Of a DNA stretch of 64,000 bases, positions 27,206 to 37,790 are shown in pieces (the stretch's first letter is position 1; each line of letters begins with the position of its first letter). Source of the stretch: Streptococcus cristatus. GTDB taxonomy: Bacteria > Bacillota > Bacilli > Lactobacillales > Streptococcaceae. A program made the translations under genes and the position numbers. The notes below the pieces were generated by a model. That model saw nothing but the letters and a program-made list of their open reading frames with translations, made no database searches and had not been told where the DNA came from. Location: assembly GCF_003943505.1 (NCBI RefSeq), contig NZ_RJPS01000001.1, positions 303,895-367,894 of the forward strand, written 5' to 3'.

Positions 27206-27426
27206 CCGAACTCCTTTCCAATCTTGGTCTTCTGTTTTTCTAGAACCGTCCAAATAGCAGCCAGCTCAACTTTCTAGATAAAAGTCTATCACATTGCTAC
27301 TGCATCTTCTCTGATTGTAACATATAATCAGGGAAAGGAAAACTGCTGCTGAATAGATAAGTAAGTAAAAGACAAGCTAGATAGCGAGCTAACTAACAAA
27401 ACATGATAAAATCTATTTTTTAAAAT

Positions 27427-27456
27427 AGCAAAAAACCTCCTAGAAGGGAGGTTGTG
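27427..27456 (-). terminator. Terminator of the sorbitol operon
   Basis: Reverse-strand AACCTCCC-ttcta-GGAGGTT with a TTTTTT tail, 55 bp after the srlB stop. Confidence 0.8.
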
Positions 27457-27510
27457 CCTAGTTTTAGACTTTTATTTTTCTAAATTGCTTGATTTGAAAT
27501 TTTATTATGG

Positions 27511-27882
27511 TCAAGCAGTTTCGAAAATCTGAATGGTAGAGCTCTTTTCAATTACTACTGCTTGGTTTGCTGCAACATGGAGAGTGCCCGGCAGGCTGCC
27601 CTCTTTTGAACCATCAAAAGAAATCGTGATATGGCCCAGTCCAGTTAAATTTTTTTCTACTACATTTCCTACGGCAGTAATCGAATATTCCTGACTATCT
27701 ACGACTAGCTTTCCACCTTCTAGTATTGCACCTAGAAGATTTTTGTTATCGATTTTAAAACAATACTCTGCTAAGTCTTCCGGAGCTTCTTCTCCAAACA
27801 AAATGAGCATATTGGCATCTTGAATCATATTCTGAGCTTCAGGCCCCACTTGAATTACTTTAGCTTCAAAAATTTTCTTCAT
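27511..27882 (-). CDS. srlB: PTS glucitol/sorbitol-specific EIIA
   Basis: 123 residues of the EIIA-Gut family (MKKIFEAKVIQVGPEAQNMIQ...; LTGLGHITISFDGS; LPGTLHV). Carries phosphate from HPr to the EIIB domain for sorbitol uptake. Last gene of the six-gene sorbitol operon. Confidence 0.92.
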   Translation of the reverse strand: MKKIFEAKVIQVGPEAQNMIQDANMLILFGEEAPEDLAEYCFKIDNKNLLGAILEGGKLVVDSQEYSITAVGNVVEKNLTGLGHITISFDGSKEGSLPGTLHVAANQAVVIEKSSTIQIFETA

Positions 27883-27980
27883 CTAATTCCTATTCATCCT
27901 TTCTCAAATCTGTCATAAACTTATGCTTATAGATAAGTTTAACATAATAGTTGCTATGTTTACGTGCATCTATCAAAGGT

Positions 27981-28961
27981 CTACTGATAAAGACCAATAC
28001 TAGCTATCCAAGCTACTAGCACCCGCGGAACACCATTGAGGAAGCGTGAATAAAGCACAGACGGGACACCAACCTCAACTGTTTCAGACTTGGCTTCAGA
28101 TAGACCGAGTGCTACAGGAATGAAATCACAACCGTTTTGAGTGTTGATAGCAAATATAGCTGGCAGAGCCATTTGGGGCGGAATATTCCCTTTGCCGATT
28201 TCAACTCCAATTAAGGTTCCAATAATCTGACTGATAACAGCTCCAGGGCCTAACAAAGGAGATAGGAATGGCAAGGAACAGATAAAGCCAATCAAAATGA
28301 GTCCCCAGATGTTCCCTGCTAGGGGAACCATTAATTTTGCCAGCCAATTTCCAACACCGGAACCTTGAATAACCCCAATCAGCAAGGAAACAAAGGCCAT
28401 GAAAGGAATGATTGTGTTGAGCATTGTTTGGATGGCTTCACGAGCAGCCTGGTTGAAAGTCGCAACGACCTTCCCAGCGCCCATCCCAATTCGTGCTACA
28501 ATACTTGTTTCAGCTTTTTGCTCTGTAATTTTTTTAGTAGTATCGTAAGTTGGCTTTTCTGTTACCACAGTTGTCTCTTTTTCATCTTCATTAGCAGCAG
28601 AAATTTGATTAAGGCCAACTGCTGACACATAGATTTCCTCAGTGATATATTGAGCTAGAGGGCCACTTTTCCCTGTAGCGACGATATTGATTGTAGGGAT
28701 CCCCTTTTTAGGATAAATACCGCAGCGAAGAGTACCGCCACAATCCACGATTGCTAAAGCAATTTCCTCATCAGGGATAGAAGTTTTAAACCCGTTAACA
28801 GCTTCCATACCGGTCAAATCAGCAATTTTATCTACAATATCTGGCTTTTCTCCGCCGCCAGTGATATAGATAAATTTGTGCTTAGCCTCACTAGGTGTAA
28901 TGACCAAAGGTCCTCCGAAGCCGCCATTTCCTTTAACAACTTTTATACTCTTATATGACAT
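27981..28961 (-). CDS. srlE: PTS glucitol/sorbitol-specific EIIB(C2)
   Basis: 326 residues starting [23 protein letters not shown]. The N-terminal EIIB domain has the phospho-Cys in [23 protein letters not shown], and the C-terminal half is membrane-embedded ([21 protein letters not shown]...). Start 28961 is preferred to 28985 as it begins at the conserved MSYK and does not overlap srlA deeply. Works with the EIIC encoded just upstream. Confidence 0.92.
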   Translation of the reverse strand: MSYKSIKVVKGNGGFGGPLVITPSEAKHKFIYITGGGEKPDIVDKIADLTGMEAVNGFKTSIPDEEIALAIVDCGGTLRCGIYPKKGIPTINIVATGKSGPLAQYITEEIYVSAVGLNQISAANEDEKETTVVTEKPTYDTTKKITEQKAETSIVARIGMGAGKVVATFNQAAREAIQTMLNTIIPFMAFVSLLIGVIQGSGVGNWLAKLMVPLAGNIWGLILIGFICSLPFLSPLLGPGAVISQIIGTLIGVEIGKGNIPPQMALPAIFAINTQNGCDFIPVALGLSEAKSETVEVGVPSVLYSRFLNGVPRVLVAWIASIGLYQ

Positions 28962-28977
28962 AATTTCACTCTTTCTA

Positions 28978-29520
28978 TCAATCAAATGTTTTACTCAAGG
29001 TAACACCTTGCTGTTTTGCTACATAAGCAGTTGTAAAATCGGTCACCCAACCGCCTACAAAGTTCATGACAAGCCCAACAAGCATGTAACGAATGGCTAA
29101 GTCCATTTGACTTAAACCTAAAGTTTGAATTCCTGTTGCAATTCCCATCCATACAAACAATTCCCCAGGATTGATATGCGGAAATACACCATTTGAAGTG
29201 TGGCAGAACTGCATCTGAGCTGCTACAAAACTAGGTTTATAATATTCTGGTAAGAAACGTCCCATACTGATTGCCATCGGATTCCCCAGCATAAAGGCTG
29301 AAATGAAAGGTAAAATCATATACCGGCTAACAGGATTTTTGGCAGAAATCTTAGCCAGGGAATTGACCTTCTCTTCTCCCAAGAAAGCGATAAGTGTATT
29401 CATTGCAATCAATAGCATTAAGACAAGCGGTACAATATTTGTCATCCAGCTAATAAAGGTTTCTCCACCTAATTGGAAGAGTTTCATAAAACTCTCTGCA
29501 AAATTTGTAATGTGATTCAT
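28978..29520 (-). CDS. srlA: PTS glucitol/sorbitol-specific EIIC
   Basis: 180 residues, multipass ([41 protein letters not shown]), the membrane channel half of the sorbitol PTS. Contains the conserved [22 protein letters not shown]. Overlaps gutM by 4 bp. Confidence 0.92.
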   Translation of the reverse strand: MNHITNFAESFMKLFQLGGETFISWMTNIVPLVLMLLIAMNTLIAFLGEEKVNSLAKISAKNPVSRYMILPFISAFMLGNPMAISMGRFLPEYYKPSFVAAQMQFCHTSNGVFPHINPGELFVWMGIATGIQTLGLSQMDLAIRYMLVGLVMNFVGGWVTDFTTAYVAKQQGVTLSKTFD

Positions 29521-30014
29521 AAGGAACTCCCTTTCTTATTTTTTTTAAATAACTGTTTAATAGATAATTGTAAGTAATTCGCATAAAAGCCGAATCCCAG
29601 AAAAGAATCAGATGAACTTGTCTCTTTCTCAATACCTGCCTCATGCCAAAGATAGACTTTTCTAGCATCTTCTATGGCTGATTGCATCAACTTATTTTCT
29701 TTTCTCACAAGAGGATTATACTTGTCAAAATAATGGATGTCTTCTCCAACATAATCGTCCATATTTTGAAAACGTGCTAAGATTGTGACTCCTTGCATTT
29801 TGCTAGCTTTAAGAACCCGACCGTTTTCATCAACCGCGAACATGACAATCGTACCGGATTTGATTCTTCCGGACTCCCTGCCAATCGCTACGCGCCCCAG
29901 TTTTCGGAGCATCGTATAGGTCTTATTGAAGTCTTTAAGTTGCTGCCAGCCGAGGAACATTTGAAATACATAAGCTGCCATGACAAATACAGCGAAAATT
30001 ATTAGCGAACTCAT
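29517..30014 (-). CDS. gutM: Glucitol operon activator GutM
   Basis: 165 residues with an N-terminal hydrophobic helix (LIIFAVFVMAAYVFQMFLGWQQLKDFNKTY) followed by RKLGRVAIGRESGRIKSGTIVMFAVD, the GutM family pattern. It is an auxiliary activator of sorbitol genes in other bacteria. Sits between gutR and the PTS genes with start/stop overlaps on both sides. Confidence 0.88.
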   Translation of the reverse strand: MSSLIIFAVFVMAAYVFQMFLGWQQLKDFNKTYTMLRKLGRVAIGRESGRIKSGTIVMFAVDENGRVLKASKMQGVTILARFQNMDDYVGEDIHYFDKYNPLVRKENKLMQSAIEDARKVYLWHEAGIEKETSSSDSFLGFGFYANYLQLSIKQLFKKNKKGSSL

Positions 30015-31879
30015 TAAAATACTCCTTTACTCTTAGAAAATGATAGAAACTCTGTCTCTGTTTCTACAGCCCTCAATGCTTCTTTTAGAGAAGGCTCTCC
30101 TGCAATTCGAAAAATATCGTCATACAATTCCAGCAATTCACTTTCCATTTTTCTTTCAATTTCTGAGGGAATGGCGACTAGAAAGATAAATTCAATCCAT
30201 TCATCTTCTTTTTGATAAGGCTCTTCTAGTTTTCCGAACATTAAAATAGTCTTTGCATAACCCTGGTTAATTGTATGGGGGAAGGCAATTCCTCCACCAA
30301 AAATGGTTGATTGCTTTTTCTCCCTATCAATTATCCGATTTCTAAACCCTTCATCAATCATCTGAAGCTTCTCTAACTCTGCAACCATATTTAGCAAGTA
30401 TTGCTGATAGGTTTTTTGGGGGCTCAACCGAAGAAAGCGTAAGCTGACTGTTTCTAGATTTTTTTGATGAAAAGCATTGGCCCTCTGCCATTCTTCCTGC
30501 AGCCATTGATCATCAAAAAGATGATTAACTTGAATGACTGGAGATTTGGAATTTTTATATTTCAGAGGCACCGTCGTAAAAATTGCAAAATATTCCTGGT
30601 TCAGCTCTACATTAAAATCCTCTTCAGAATGTTGGGTAATGTCTATATCATTTCCAAGGACTCGCCTGAGTTGCTGAATAATCATCGCAGCAGTTCCTCT
30701 TCCTGTTGTGCAAACTACAGCTATCTGCTTGCGAGAACCCTTAACAGCAGAATTTTGCTTTCTTAAAATCATTTCAAAATACAAAGCCAGATATCCGATT
30801 TCAGATAATTCCAATTCAGAACCAAAAATTACAGATAGTTCTTCTCCAGCTATTTTTGCCATTTCAAAAGCAAAAGGATATTGAGTTTGAACCTCGCCAT
30901 GAAATATATCATTAGCTTGCACATGGAAAATCAGTCGATTGATTAAGGGGCCTAGATGAGATTTGATTTCTTCAAATAATTCTTCATCATCAAAGTGAAC
31001 CAACATTGTTTCTTTGACTTTCTTGACAATCCCTTGAAAAATGTTTGAAAGCTGTTCAGATTGATAAGACGGCTTGCTTAAAGTGTCAATAAAACGGACA
31101 TTAAACGGAAAACACAAAAAGTCTATCTCAAACTGACTGAGGGAAATCTTATAAGTCATCTCAATATGATAGATTAATTTCTCAGCCAAATGTGTCTCTG
31201 TTAAATCATTCCTATAGTAAGGAATAGGACAATTCAACACTCTAGATGTATGAATACGCTCCACCATAATTGAAATGGTCTTTCGAAGGAGTTCCTGTGT
31301 TTCTTTAGGGATTTTATAGTCCTGAACTAGCGTCTCCAGAAAAGAAGATGTTGCCTCAGTGAGTGTCCTTCCTTCAAAGTAAGGAGCCACTTGGTGAATA
31401 TAGAGCAAGCGCAAATTCAGCTCGCTCCCCAAGACCTCCAGCCCACGGTTGGGCTTTCCTGAAATAGTGATAGAGTAACTCTCTGCCAAAGATTTTACTT
31501 GTTTTAAATCCTTATTAAGGGTACTTCTACTAACACCTACTTCCTCAGCCAAGTCGTCAATAAGAAGAGGGGAGGTTGACTCAATTAAACGTTTTAGCAA
31601 ATAGGCAATTCTTTTACTGGAAGAATTGAAGTCACTCTCCTGTTTTAAACTACCAGATAAAATCCTTTCCAACTCTGTATAGTCATACACTTCTAACATT
31701 AACTGATCATCTTGTGCGATAATCTGGATATTAGGAGCCAAAACATCATTTAATTGTTGGATACTCTTTTGCAAGGTTTGCAAGCTAATATCCAGTTCTG
31801 AGCGCATATCTACCAAGGAATAAGTTGGCTGCGAGACCATTTTATCTAAAATATTATACCACCGATTTACTAAGGTCAA
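30014..31879 (-). CDS. gutR: PRD-containing transcriptional activator of the sorbitol operon
   Basis: 621 residues. Two N-terminal helix-turn-helix segments (TLQKSIQQLNDVL; VSRSTLNKDLKQVKSLA), two PRD regulatory domains (about 170-380), an EIIB-Gat-like domain with Cys in VVCTTGRGTAAMI, and a C-terminal EIIA-fructose-like domain (GGGIAFPHTINQGYAKTI). This MtlR/ManR-like layout senses PTS phosphorylation. Overlaps gutM start by 1 bp and follows srlD by 23 bp. Confidence 0.92.
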   Translation of the reverse strand: MTLVNRWYNILDKMVSQPTYSLVDMRSELDISLQTLQKSIQQLNDVLAPNIQIIAQDDQLMLEVYDYTELERILSGSLKQESDFNSSSKRIAYLLKRLIESTSPLLIDDLAEEVGVSRSTLNKDLKQVKSLAESYSITISGKPNRGLEVLGSELNLRLLYIHQVAPYFEGRTLTEATSSFLETLVQDYKIPKETQELLRKTISIMVERIHTSRVLNCPIPYYRNDLTETHLAEKLIYHIEMTYKISLSQFEIDFLCFPFNVRFIDTLSKPSYQSEQLSNIFQGIVKKVKETMLVHFDDEELFEEIKSHLGPLINRLIFHVQANDIFHGEVQTQYPFAFEMAKIAGEELSVIFGSELELSEIGYLALYFEMILRKQNSAVKGSRKQIAVVCTTGRGTAAMIIQQLRRVLGNDIDITQHSEEDFNVELNQEYFAIFTTVPLKYKNSKSPVIQVNHLFDDQWLQEEWQRANAFHQKNLETVSLRFLRLSPQKTYQQYLLNMVAELEKLQMIDEGFRNRIIDREKKQSTIFGGGIAFPHTINQGYAKTILMFGKLEEPYQKEDEWIEFIFLVAIPSEIERKMESELLELYDDIFRIAGEPSLKEALRAVETETEFLSFSKSKGVF

Positions 31880-31902
31880 CTCTCTTCCCTACCTTCATTG
31901 TT

Positions 31903-32703
31903 TTAACCGCGAGTTTTACCTCCGGCAATATTTGTAGTGACACCTGTTATATAGCTAGAACGGTCTGAAATATAGAACGCTACAAGATCAGCTACTTCCC
32001 GTAGTTTCCCACTCCGTCCCAATGGAGTCGTTGAAGTTGAAGCATAACCAGCTCGAATATCTTCTACCGTCTTTCCACGAGTATAAGCAAGAGCTTCCTC
32101 ATAAGAAAGAGTTCGAAGTCCCGTAGCTTCCATAATTCCTGGAGCAATTCCAACCACACGTACACCATGTTTACCAAGCTCTTTCGCCCATGAACGAGTG
32201 TAACTATAGACTGCCGCTTTCGTTGCAGCATAGGCACTTTGTCCTTCAGAACCTTCCAAGCCTGCTTCTGAAGCCATGTTCACAATTACACCTTTTCCGT
32301 TTTGAACCAGAATCCGGCCTACTGCCTGACTAACCAAATACAGACCTTTTTGGTTAATCATTGTTACTTTTTCAAACGTTTCATCGTCTAACTCGTAAGG
32401 ACCTTTAGGATTTTCTGCATCAATTAATAATCTAGGAACATTAATCCCTGCATTATTGACTACCGCATCAATATTGCCAAATCTTTCAACTATTTTGGCA
32501 ACACCCTCTTCTACTTCAGAGCGAGAAGTTACATCAACTTTTACAAATAATAGATTCGGGTGACGTAAATCGTTGTCGCTAAGATCAAAATTCGCTACAT
32601 TGACTCCTAATTCCAACAATTCTTCGACGATTGCCTCACCAATCCCAGATGACGCACCCGTCACAAGAACTGTTTTGCCTTTAATGTCTAACCAATCATT
32701 CAT
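31903..32703 (-). CDS. srlD: Sorbitol-6-phosphate 2-dehydrogenase (SDR family)
   Basis: 266 residues. Cofactor motif TGASSGIGEAI (residues 16-26), NNAGI, and catalytic Ser-Tyr-Lys in MASEAG...SAYAATKAAVYS. Oxidises sorbitol-6-phosphate to fructose-6-phosphate with NAD+. Start ATG 32703 follows GAGAGG. First gene of the operon: srlD-gutR-gutM-srlA-srlE-srlB. Confidence 0.95.
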   Translation of the reverse strand: MNDWLDIKGKTVLVTGASSGIGEAIVEELLELGVNVANFDLSDNDLRHPNLLFVKVDVTSRSEVEEGVAKIVERFGNIDAVVNNAGINVPRLLIDAENPKGPYELDDETFEKVTMINQKGLYLVSQAVGRILVQNGKGVIVNMASEAGLEGSEGQSAYAATKAAVYSYTRSWAKELGKHGVRVVGIAPGIMEATGLRTLSYEEALAYTRGKTVEDIRAGYASTSTTPLGRSGKLREVADLVAFYISDRSSYITGVTTNIAGGKTRG

Positions 32704-32735
32704 TTTGATACCTCTCAAATTTTATTTACAAGGCA

Positions 32736-32764
32736 ATTATACAGCGCTTTCATAAAAGAATTAA
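32736..32764 (-). promoter_or_regulatory. Sorbitol operon promoter with cre-like site
   Basis: Reverse strand TATAAT (32736-32741) with a weak TTAATT at 32759-32764, 17-bp spacer. TGAAAGCGCT (32743-32752) between them matches the left and core part of a CcpA cre, consistent with glucose repression of an alternative sugar operon. Confidence 0.65.
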
Positions 32765-32821
32765 GACACTCTTTTTTACACTGTTCAAAAAAATAATAAA
32801 CTAATTAAGAGGCTTGTACTA

Positions 32822-32857
32822 AAAAATCCACAAGAAATGAACCTGTGGATCTTTTTA
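32822..32857 (-). terminator. pgi terminator
   Basis: Reverse-strand ATCCACAGG...TTGTGGAT stem with TTTTTT, 31 bp after the pgi stop. Confidence 0.8.
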
Positions 32858-32887
32858 TATCCTGAATGAACTCAAAGCATATGAGAA

Positions 32888-34237
32888 TCAAAGGCGTGCA
32901 TTCAACTCAGCACCCAGCTCTTCAAAGCCTGGTTTCCCAAGAAGAGCAAACATGTTTTTCTTATAAGCCTCAACTCCAGGCTGATCAAATGGATTGATAC
33001 CATTCAGGTAGCCAGAAAGAGCAATAGCTAACTCAAAGAAGTAAATAGTATAGCCCAAAGTGAACTCATCTTGCTCAGGCAGGGTCACAAACATATTTGG
33101 CACTCCGCCGTCTGTGTGAGCTAACAGCACTCCATCTGTTGCTTTCTTATTGACAAAGTCAACATCTTTTCCTTGCAGATAGCCAAGGCCATCCAAGTCT
33201 TCTGCTAATTCAGGAATCAACACATTTTTGCGAGGCTTATCTACACGAATAACTGTTTCAAAGAGGATACGAGTTCCTTCTTGAATAAATTGCCCCAAAG
33301 AGTGCAGATCTGTTGAGAAGTTGGCTGAAGTTGGGTAGATACCTTTTTGGTCTTTACCTTCTGACTCACCAGCCAGTTGCTTCCACCATTCTGAGAAGTA
33401 TTGCAAAGATGGTTCGTAGTTAGCTAGAACTTCTGTCAGATAACCTTTACGGTACAAGATATTGCGTACAACTGCATATTGATATGCTTCATTTTCAGCC
33501 AACTTATCAGAAGCATAAGCCTTGCGAGCAGCATTTGCTCCTTCCATCAACTTGCTGATATCAGCCCCTGCAGCTGCGATTGGCAAGAGTCCCACTGCTG
33601 TCAATACTGTAAAACGACCACCAACACTATCAGGCACTACAAAAGTATCCCAGCCATTAGCATCTGCTTCAACCTTAACTGCACCTTTAGCGCGGTCTGT
33701 AGTTGCATAAATCCGTTTATTTGCTTCTTCCTGACCATACTTCTTAGCCAAGAGTTCTTTGAAGACACGGAAAGCAATAGCAGGCTCTGTAGTTGTTCCT
33801 GACTTAGAAATAACGTTGACAGAGAAATCTTTGTCTGATACATAATCTACCAAATCAGCCAAATAGCTTGAAGAGATAGAATTACCAGCATAGAGGATTT
33901 GAGGTGCCTTACGTTCTTCCTTGCTTTGTAGATTTACAAAAGAATTATTCAAGAAATCAATCGCTGCACGTGCCCCTAAATAAGATCCTCCAATACCGAT
34001 GACAATTAACACTTCACTATCAGATTGGATTTTAGCAGCCGCCTTTTGAATACGAGCAAATTCATCTTTATCATATTCTTCAGGCAAATTCAACCAGCCT
34101 GTCATTTCTGCTCCAGGACCTGTTCCGTTTCGTAGAGCATTATCTGCTGCAGTCACTTGAGGCTGCATATAATCTAATTCATGTGGTGCTACAAACTTAT
34201 CCAGTACCTTTGAATAGTCAAATTTAATATGTGTCAT
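32888..34237 (-). CDS. pgi: Glucose-6-phosphate isomerase
   Basis: 449 residues, the usual Firmicute length. Sugar-phosphate site [17 protein letters not shown] and [18 protein letters not shown], and the signature [20 protein letters not shown]. Interconverts glucose-6-P and fructose-6-P; downstream of the sorbitol operon, whose product also enters at fructose-6-P. Confidence 0.98.
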   Translation of the reverse strand: MTHIKFDYSKVLDKFVAPHELDYMQPQVTAADNALRNGTGPGAEMTGWLNLPEEYDKDEFARIQKAAAKIQSDSEVLIVIGIGGSYLGARAAIDFLNNSFVNLQSKEERKAPQILYAGNSISSSYLADLVDYVSDKDFSVNVISKSGTTTEPAIAFRVFKELLAKKYGQEEANKRIYATTDRAKGAVKVEADANGWDTFVVPDSVGGRFTVLTAVGLLPIAAAGADISKLMEGANAARKAYASDKLAENEAYQYAVVRNILYRKGYLTEVLANYEPSLQYFSEWWKQLAGESEGKDQKGIYPTSANFSTDLHSLGQFIQEGTRILFETVIRVDKPRKNVLIPELAEDLDGLGYLQGKDVDFVNKKATDGVLLAHTDGGVPNMFVTLPEQDEFTLGYTIYFFELAIALSGYLNGINPFDQPGVEAYKKNMFALLGKPGFEELGAELNARL

Positions 34238-34308
34238 GTTTATCCTCCAATTGTTCTTTTCTTTTATGATAACGCTTTAAGAAAAAATAAGCAAGTACTT
34301 TTACTGTT

Positions 34309-34322
34309 TTAAAACGTTTACA
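34309..34322 (-). promoter_or_regulatory. cre-like site upstream of pgi
   Basis: TGTAAACGTTTTAA on the reverse strand matches 12 of 14 positions of the cre consensus, about 75 bp before the pgi ATG. Confidence 0.45.
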
Positions 34323-34556
34323 TTTTTTATTCTATACTATTTTTCCAAATAAGCTAACCCTAGGACATAACTGAGAGCAATCGTTTGCGCAAGTCAACAA
34401 ATTTTAGGCCTATTGAGAAGAACAATTTTGATTGACAAGAAAACCAATATGCTTCTTAAGATTGGATGTCAGCTGAATTCATTTCAGGTCCGTTCAAACT
34501 AGATTCACTGCTCCAATATTCATCTACACCTTTTAGGCTTGATTCATCAAGAGCAA

Positions 34557-34638
34557 TAGAAAAGAGCACACAGTTCAAATCGCTTAGGGCTGCTGGATTC
34601 CTCCCCTGACCCGCTTCACGCAGAACTGTTGCTCCATT
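34557..34638 (-). ncRNA. ffs: Signal recognition particle RNA (4.5S/scRNA type)
   Basis: Reverse strand. GAGCAACAGTTC at the 5' end pairs with GAACTGTGTGCTC at the 3' end. The apex has the SRP domain IV features GTCAGG, a GGAA tetraloop closed by GA/TC, and AGCAGCCC. TATACT (34643-34648) is the -10 box and a T-rich stretch follows. It lies just downstream of tadA, as the SRP RNA gene does in other Firmicutes. Confidence 0.88.
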
Positions 34639-34678
34639 AATTAGTATAACACAAACTTTCTTTTTTGGCTAATTTTCT

Positions 34679-35146
34679 TTACTTTTTCCTGCGATTTCTG
34701 AAAAAGTTCTGCATAATCGCCGCACATTCTTCTTCTAAAAGGCCACTTTCAACCTCTACACGATGATTCAAGCGCTCATCCGTCAGGATGTCGTAAAGAC
34801 TACCTCCAGCCCCAAATTTCTGGTTTTTCGCCCCATAGATAACCTTGGGAATGCGAGCCAGACCGATAGCTCCGCTACACATGACGCAGGGCTCAATCGT
34901 GACAAAAAGCGTCGTATCTAGCAGGCGCCAGCTATTCTCCTGCTGATTGGCCTCCTCAATGGCCATGACTTCCGCATGCATGACCGCCCGCTGCAGCTCC
35001 TCACGCGCATTATGCCCGCGTCCGATAATCTGACCATCCTTGACCAAGACACAACCAATCGGTATTTCATCATTGGCGAGGGCAATCTCTGCCTCCTTCA
35101 GCGCCTCCCTCATAAATATTTCTTTTTCCTCTATCGTGTAATCCAT
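34679..35146 (-). CDS. tadA: tRNA-specific adenosine deaminase
   Basis: 155 residues. Zinc site HAEVMAIEEA (His and catalytic Glu) and PCVMCSGAI. Converts A34 to inosine in tRNA-Arg(ACG). ATG 35146 is chosen over ATG 35179 because the upper ATG lies inside the sequence TATAATG, which is the likely -10 box, and AGGAAGAGGGAAGAG precedes the lower one. Confidence 0.93.
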   Translation of the reverse strand: MDYTIEEKEIFMREALKEAEIALANDEIPIGCVLVKDGQIIGRGHNAREELQRAVMHAEVMAIEEANQQENSWRLLDTTLFVTIEPCVMCSGAIGLARIPKVIYGAKNQKFGAGGSLYDILTDERLNHRVEVESGLLEEECAAIMQNFFRNRRKK

Positions 35147-35202
35147 CTCTTCCCTCTTCCTTTGATTCTCTGTGTTCATTATACCACAGGCAGCTTAGGA
35201 CT

Positions 35203-35232
35203 CACAAAAAAAGCCGCCGATTGGGCGACTCT
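35203..35232 (-). terminator. Terminator of the HAD gene
   Basis: Reverse-strand GTCGCC-caatc-GGCGGC with TTTTTTT tail. The 90 bp between it and the HAD stop contain two mini-frames on the forward strand (see findings). Confidence 0.7.
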
Positions 35233-35328
35233 TATGGGAGATTATTATGAAAAAGTTTAGGAGGTTTAAACAAAGTTAGGAGGTCTTTGTTTATGCTTCT
35301 AGTATAGCTGGCCTATCTTAAATAAAGC

Positions 35329-35985
35329 TTAAGCTTTTTGAATATTGATGATTTTAGCAATATCGCTAACTTCTTGGGCAATATAAGTGGCTCCGGCTTC
35401 TTCCAATTCTTCCCTGCTACCAAAGCCATAAAGGACGCCGATAGAATCAAGCTTTTGCGCCTGAGCGCCAAGCACATCGTGCTCCCTGTCTCCAATCATG
35501 ATGGTATGCGTCAAATCTGTAATCTCATTTTGCTCTAAGGCATACTGGATAACATCGCTTTTTTTACTACGTTTTCTGTCCATGGTCGCACCAGCGACAA
35601 AATCAAAATAATCATACAAACCAAAATGCTTGAGAATTTGAATGGAAAATTCTTCAGGTTTTGACGTAGCTACAATCAACTGTTTGCCAGCCTGCTTGAG
35701 AGAAGCCAGCAAGTCAGGGATGCCTGGATAGACCTCATTTTCATAAAGGCCTTTTTCGGAAAAGTATTCATGATAGTAGTCAATGGCCTTTAAACATTCT
35801 TCCTTAGAAAATCCATAAAAGCGCTCAAAAGACTCCTGCAAGGGCGGACCGATGAAAACTCTCAATGCTTTCTTGTCTGGCACTTGGATCCCATATTTTC
35901 CTAAGGCATAGGCCACCGAGTTGGTAATCCCTAGTTCTGAATTGGTCAAGGTGCCGTCTAGGTCAAATAAAATCGTTTGATACAT
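35329..35985 (-). CDS. HAD-superfamily phosphatase (phosphoglycolate phosphatase-like)
   Basis: 218 residues: DLDGTLTNSE (DxDxT nucleophile, residue 8), IVATSKPEEF (motif II), and MIGDREHDVLGA (motif IV). The helical cap sits between. A Cof-unrelated, Gph-like small-molecule phosphatase; the substrate is uncertain. Confidence 0.9.
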   Translation of the reverse strand: MYQTILFDLDGTLTNSELGITNSVAYALGKYGIQVPDKKALRVFIGPPLQESFERFYGFSKEECLKAIDYYHEYFSEKGLYENEVYPGIPDLLASLKQAGKQLIVATSKPEEFSIQILKHFGLYDYFDFVAGATMDRKRSKKSDVIQYALEQNEITDLTHTIMIGDREHDVLGAQAQKLDSIGVLYGFGSREELEEAGATYIAQEVSDIAKIINIQKA

Positions 35986-36009
35986 TTTTTCCTCTTTCTG
36001 CTTTCAAAA

Positions 36010-36186
36010 AGAGAGTGGGACAGAAATCGGTAATTCGTTAGAATTCGATTTCGTCGTCTCACCTCCGCACAGTTGAGTAGGGCTGTAAAAGCTGATGAAA
36101 TCAGCGTAGTAGAGCCCACTCAACCACTGCGTCTTGCTCGACAATCCAAAGACAATTGAGAGGCTAGGACTTTTGTCCCAGCCTCT
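36010..36186 (+). repeat. Three-hairpin intergenic repeat, copy B
   Basis: Same element as 19799-19974, between purA and the HAD gene and reaching to 12 bp from the purA stop. All three hairpins are intact. Confidence 0.88.
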
Positions 36187-36198
36187 GTCTTCATTTGC

Positions 36199-37524
<1,326 letters not shown>

Positions 37525-37790
37525 TTAATCTACAAGGCAGGAGTTTCACCCGCAAACGTATCTTACACTTTATTATAAGAAAATTTTGAATTTTTTTCAA
37601 GATTAGATGTCTTTTAAATTTGGATTTTCACATTTGAAAGCGAATAATTCTTTTTAGATTTTTCTATTTTCACGAAATATATCCAACAAATGGAAATAAA
37701 AGTTCGGAAATTCATCAAAAACGTAGTGAATAGTTGTTTTCTGGCCTTTTTTATAATAGACTGAAAGTACTATACTAAGGACGGAAAAAC

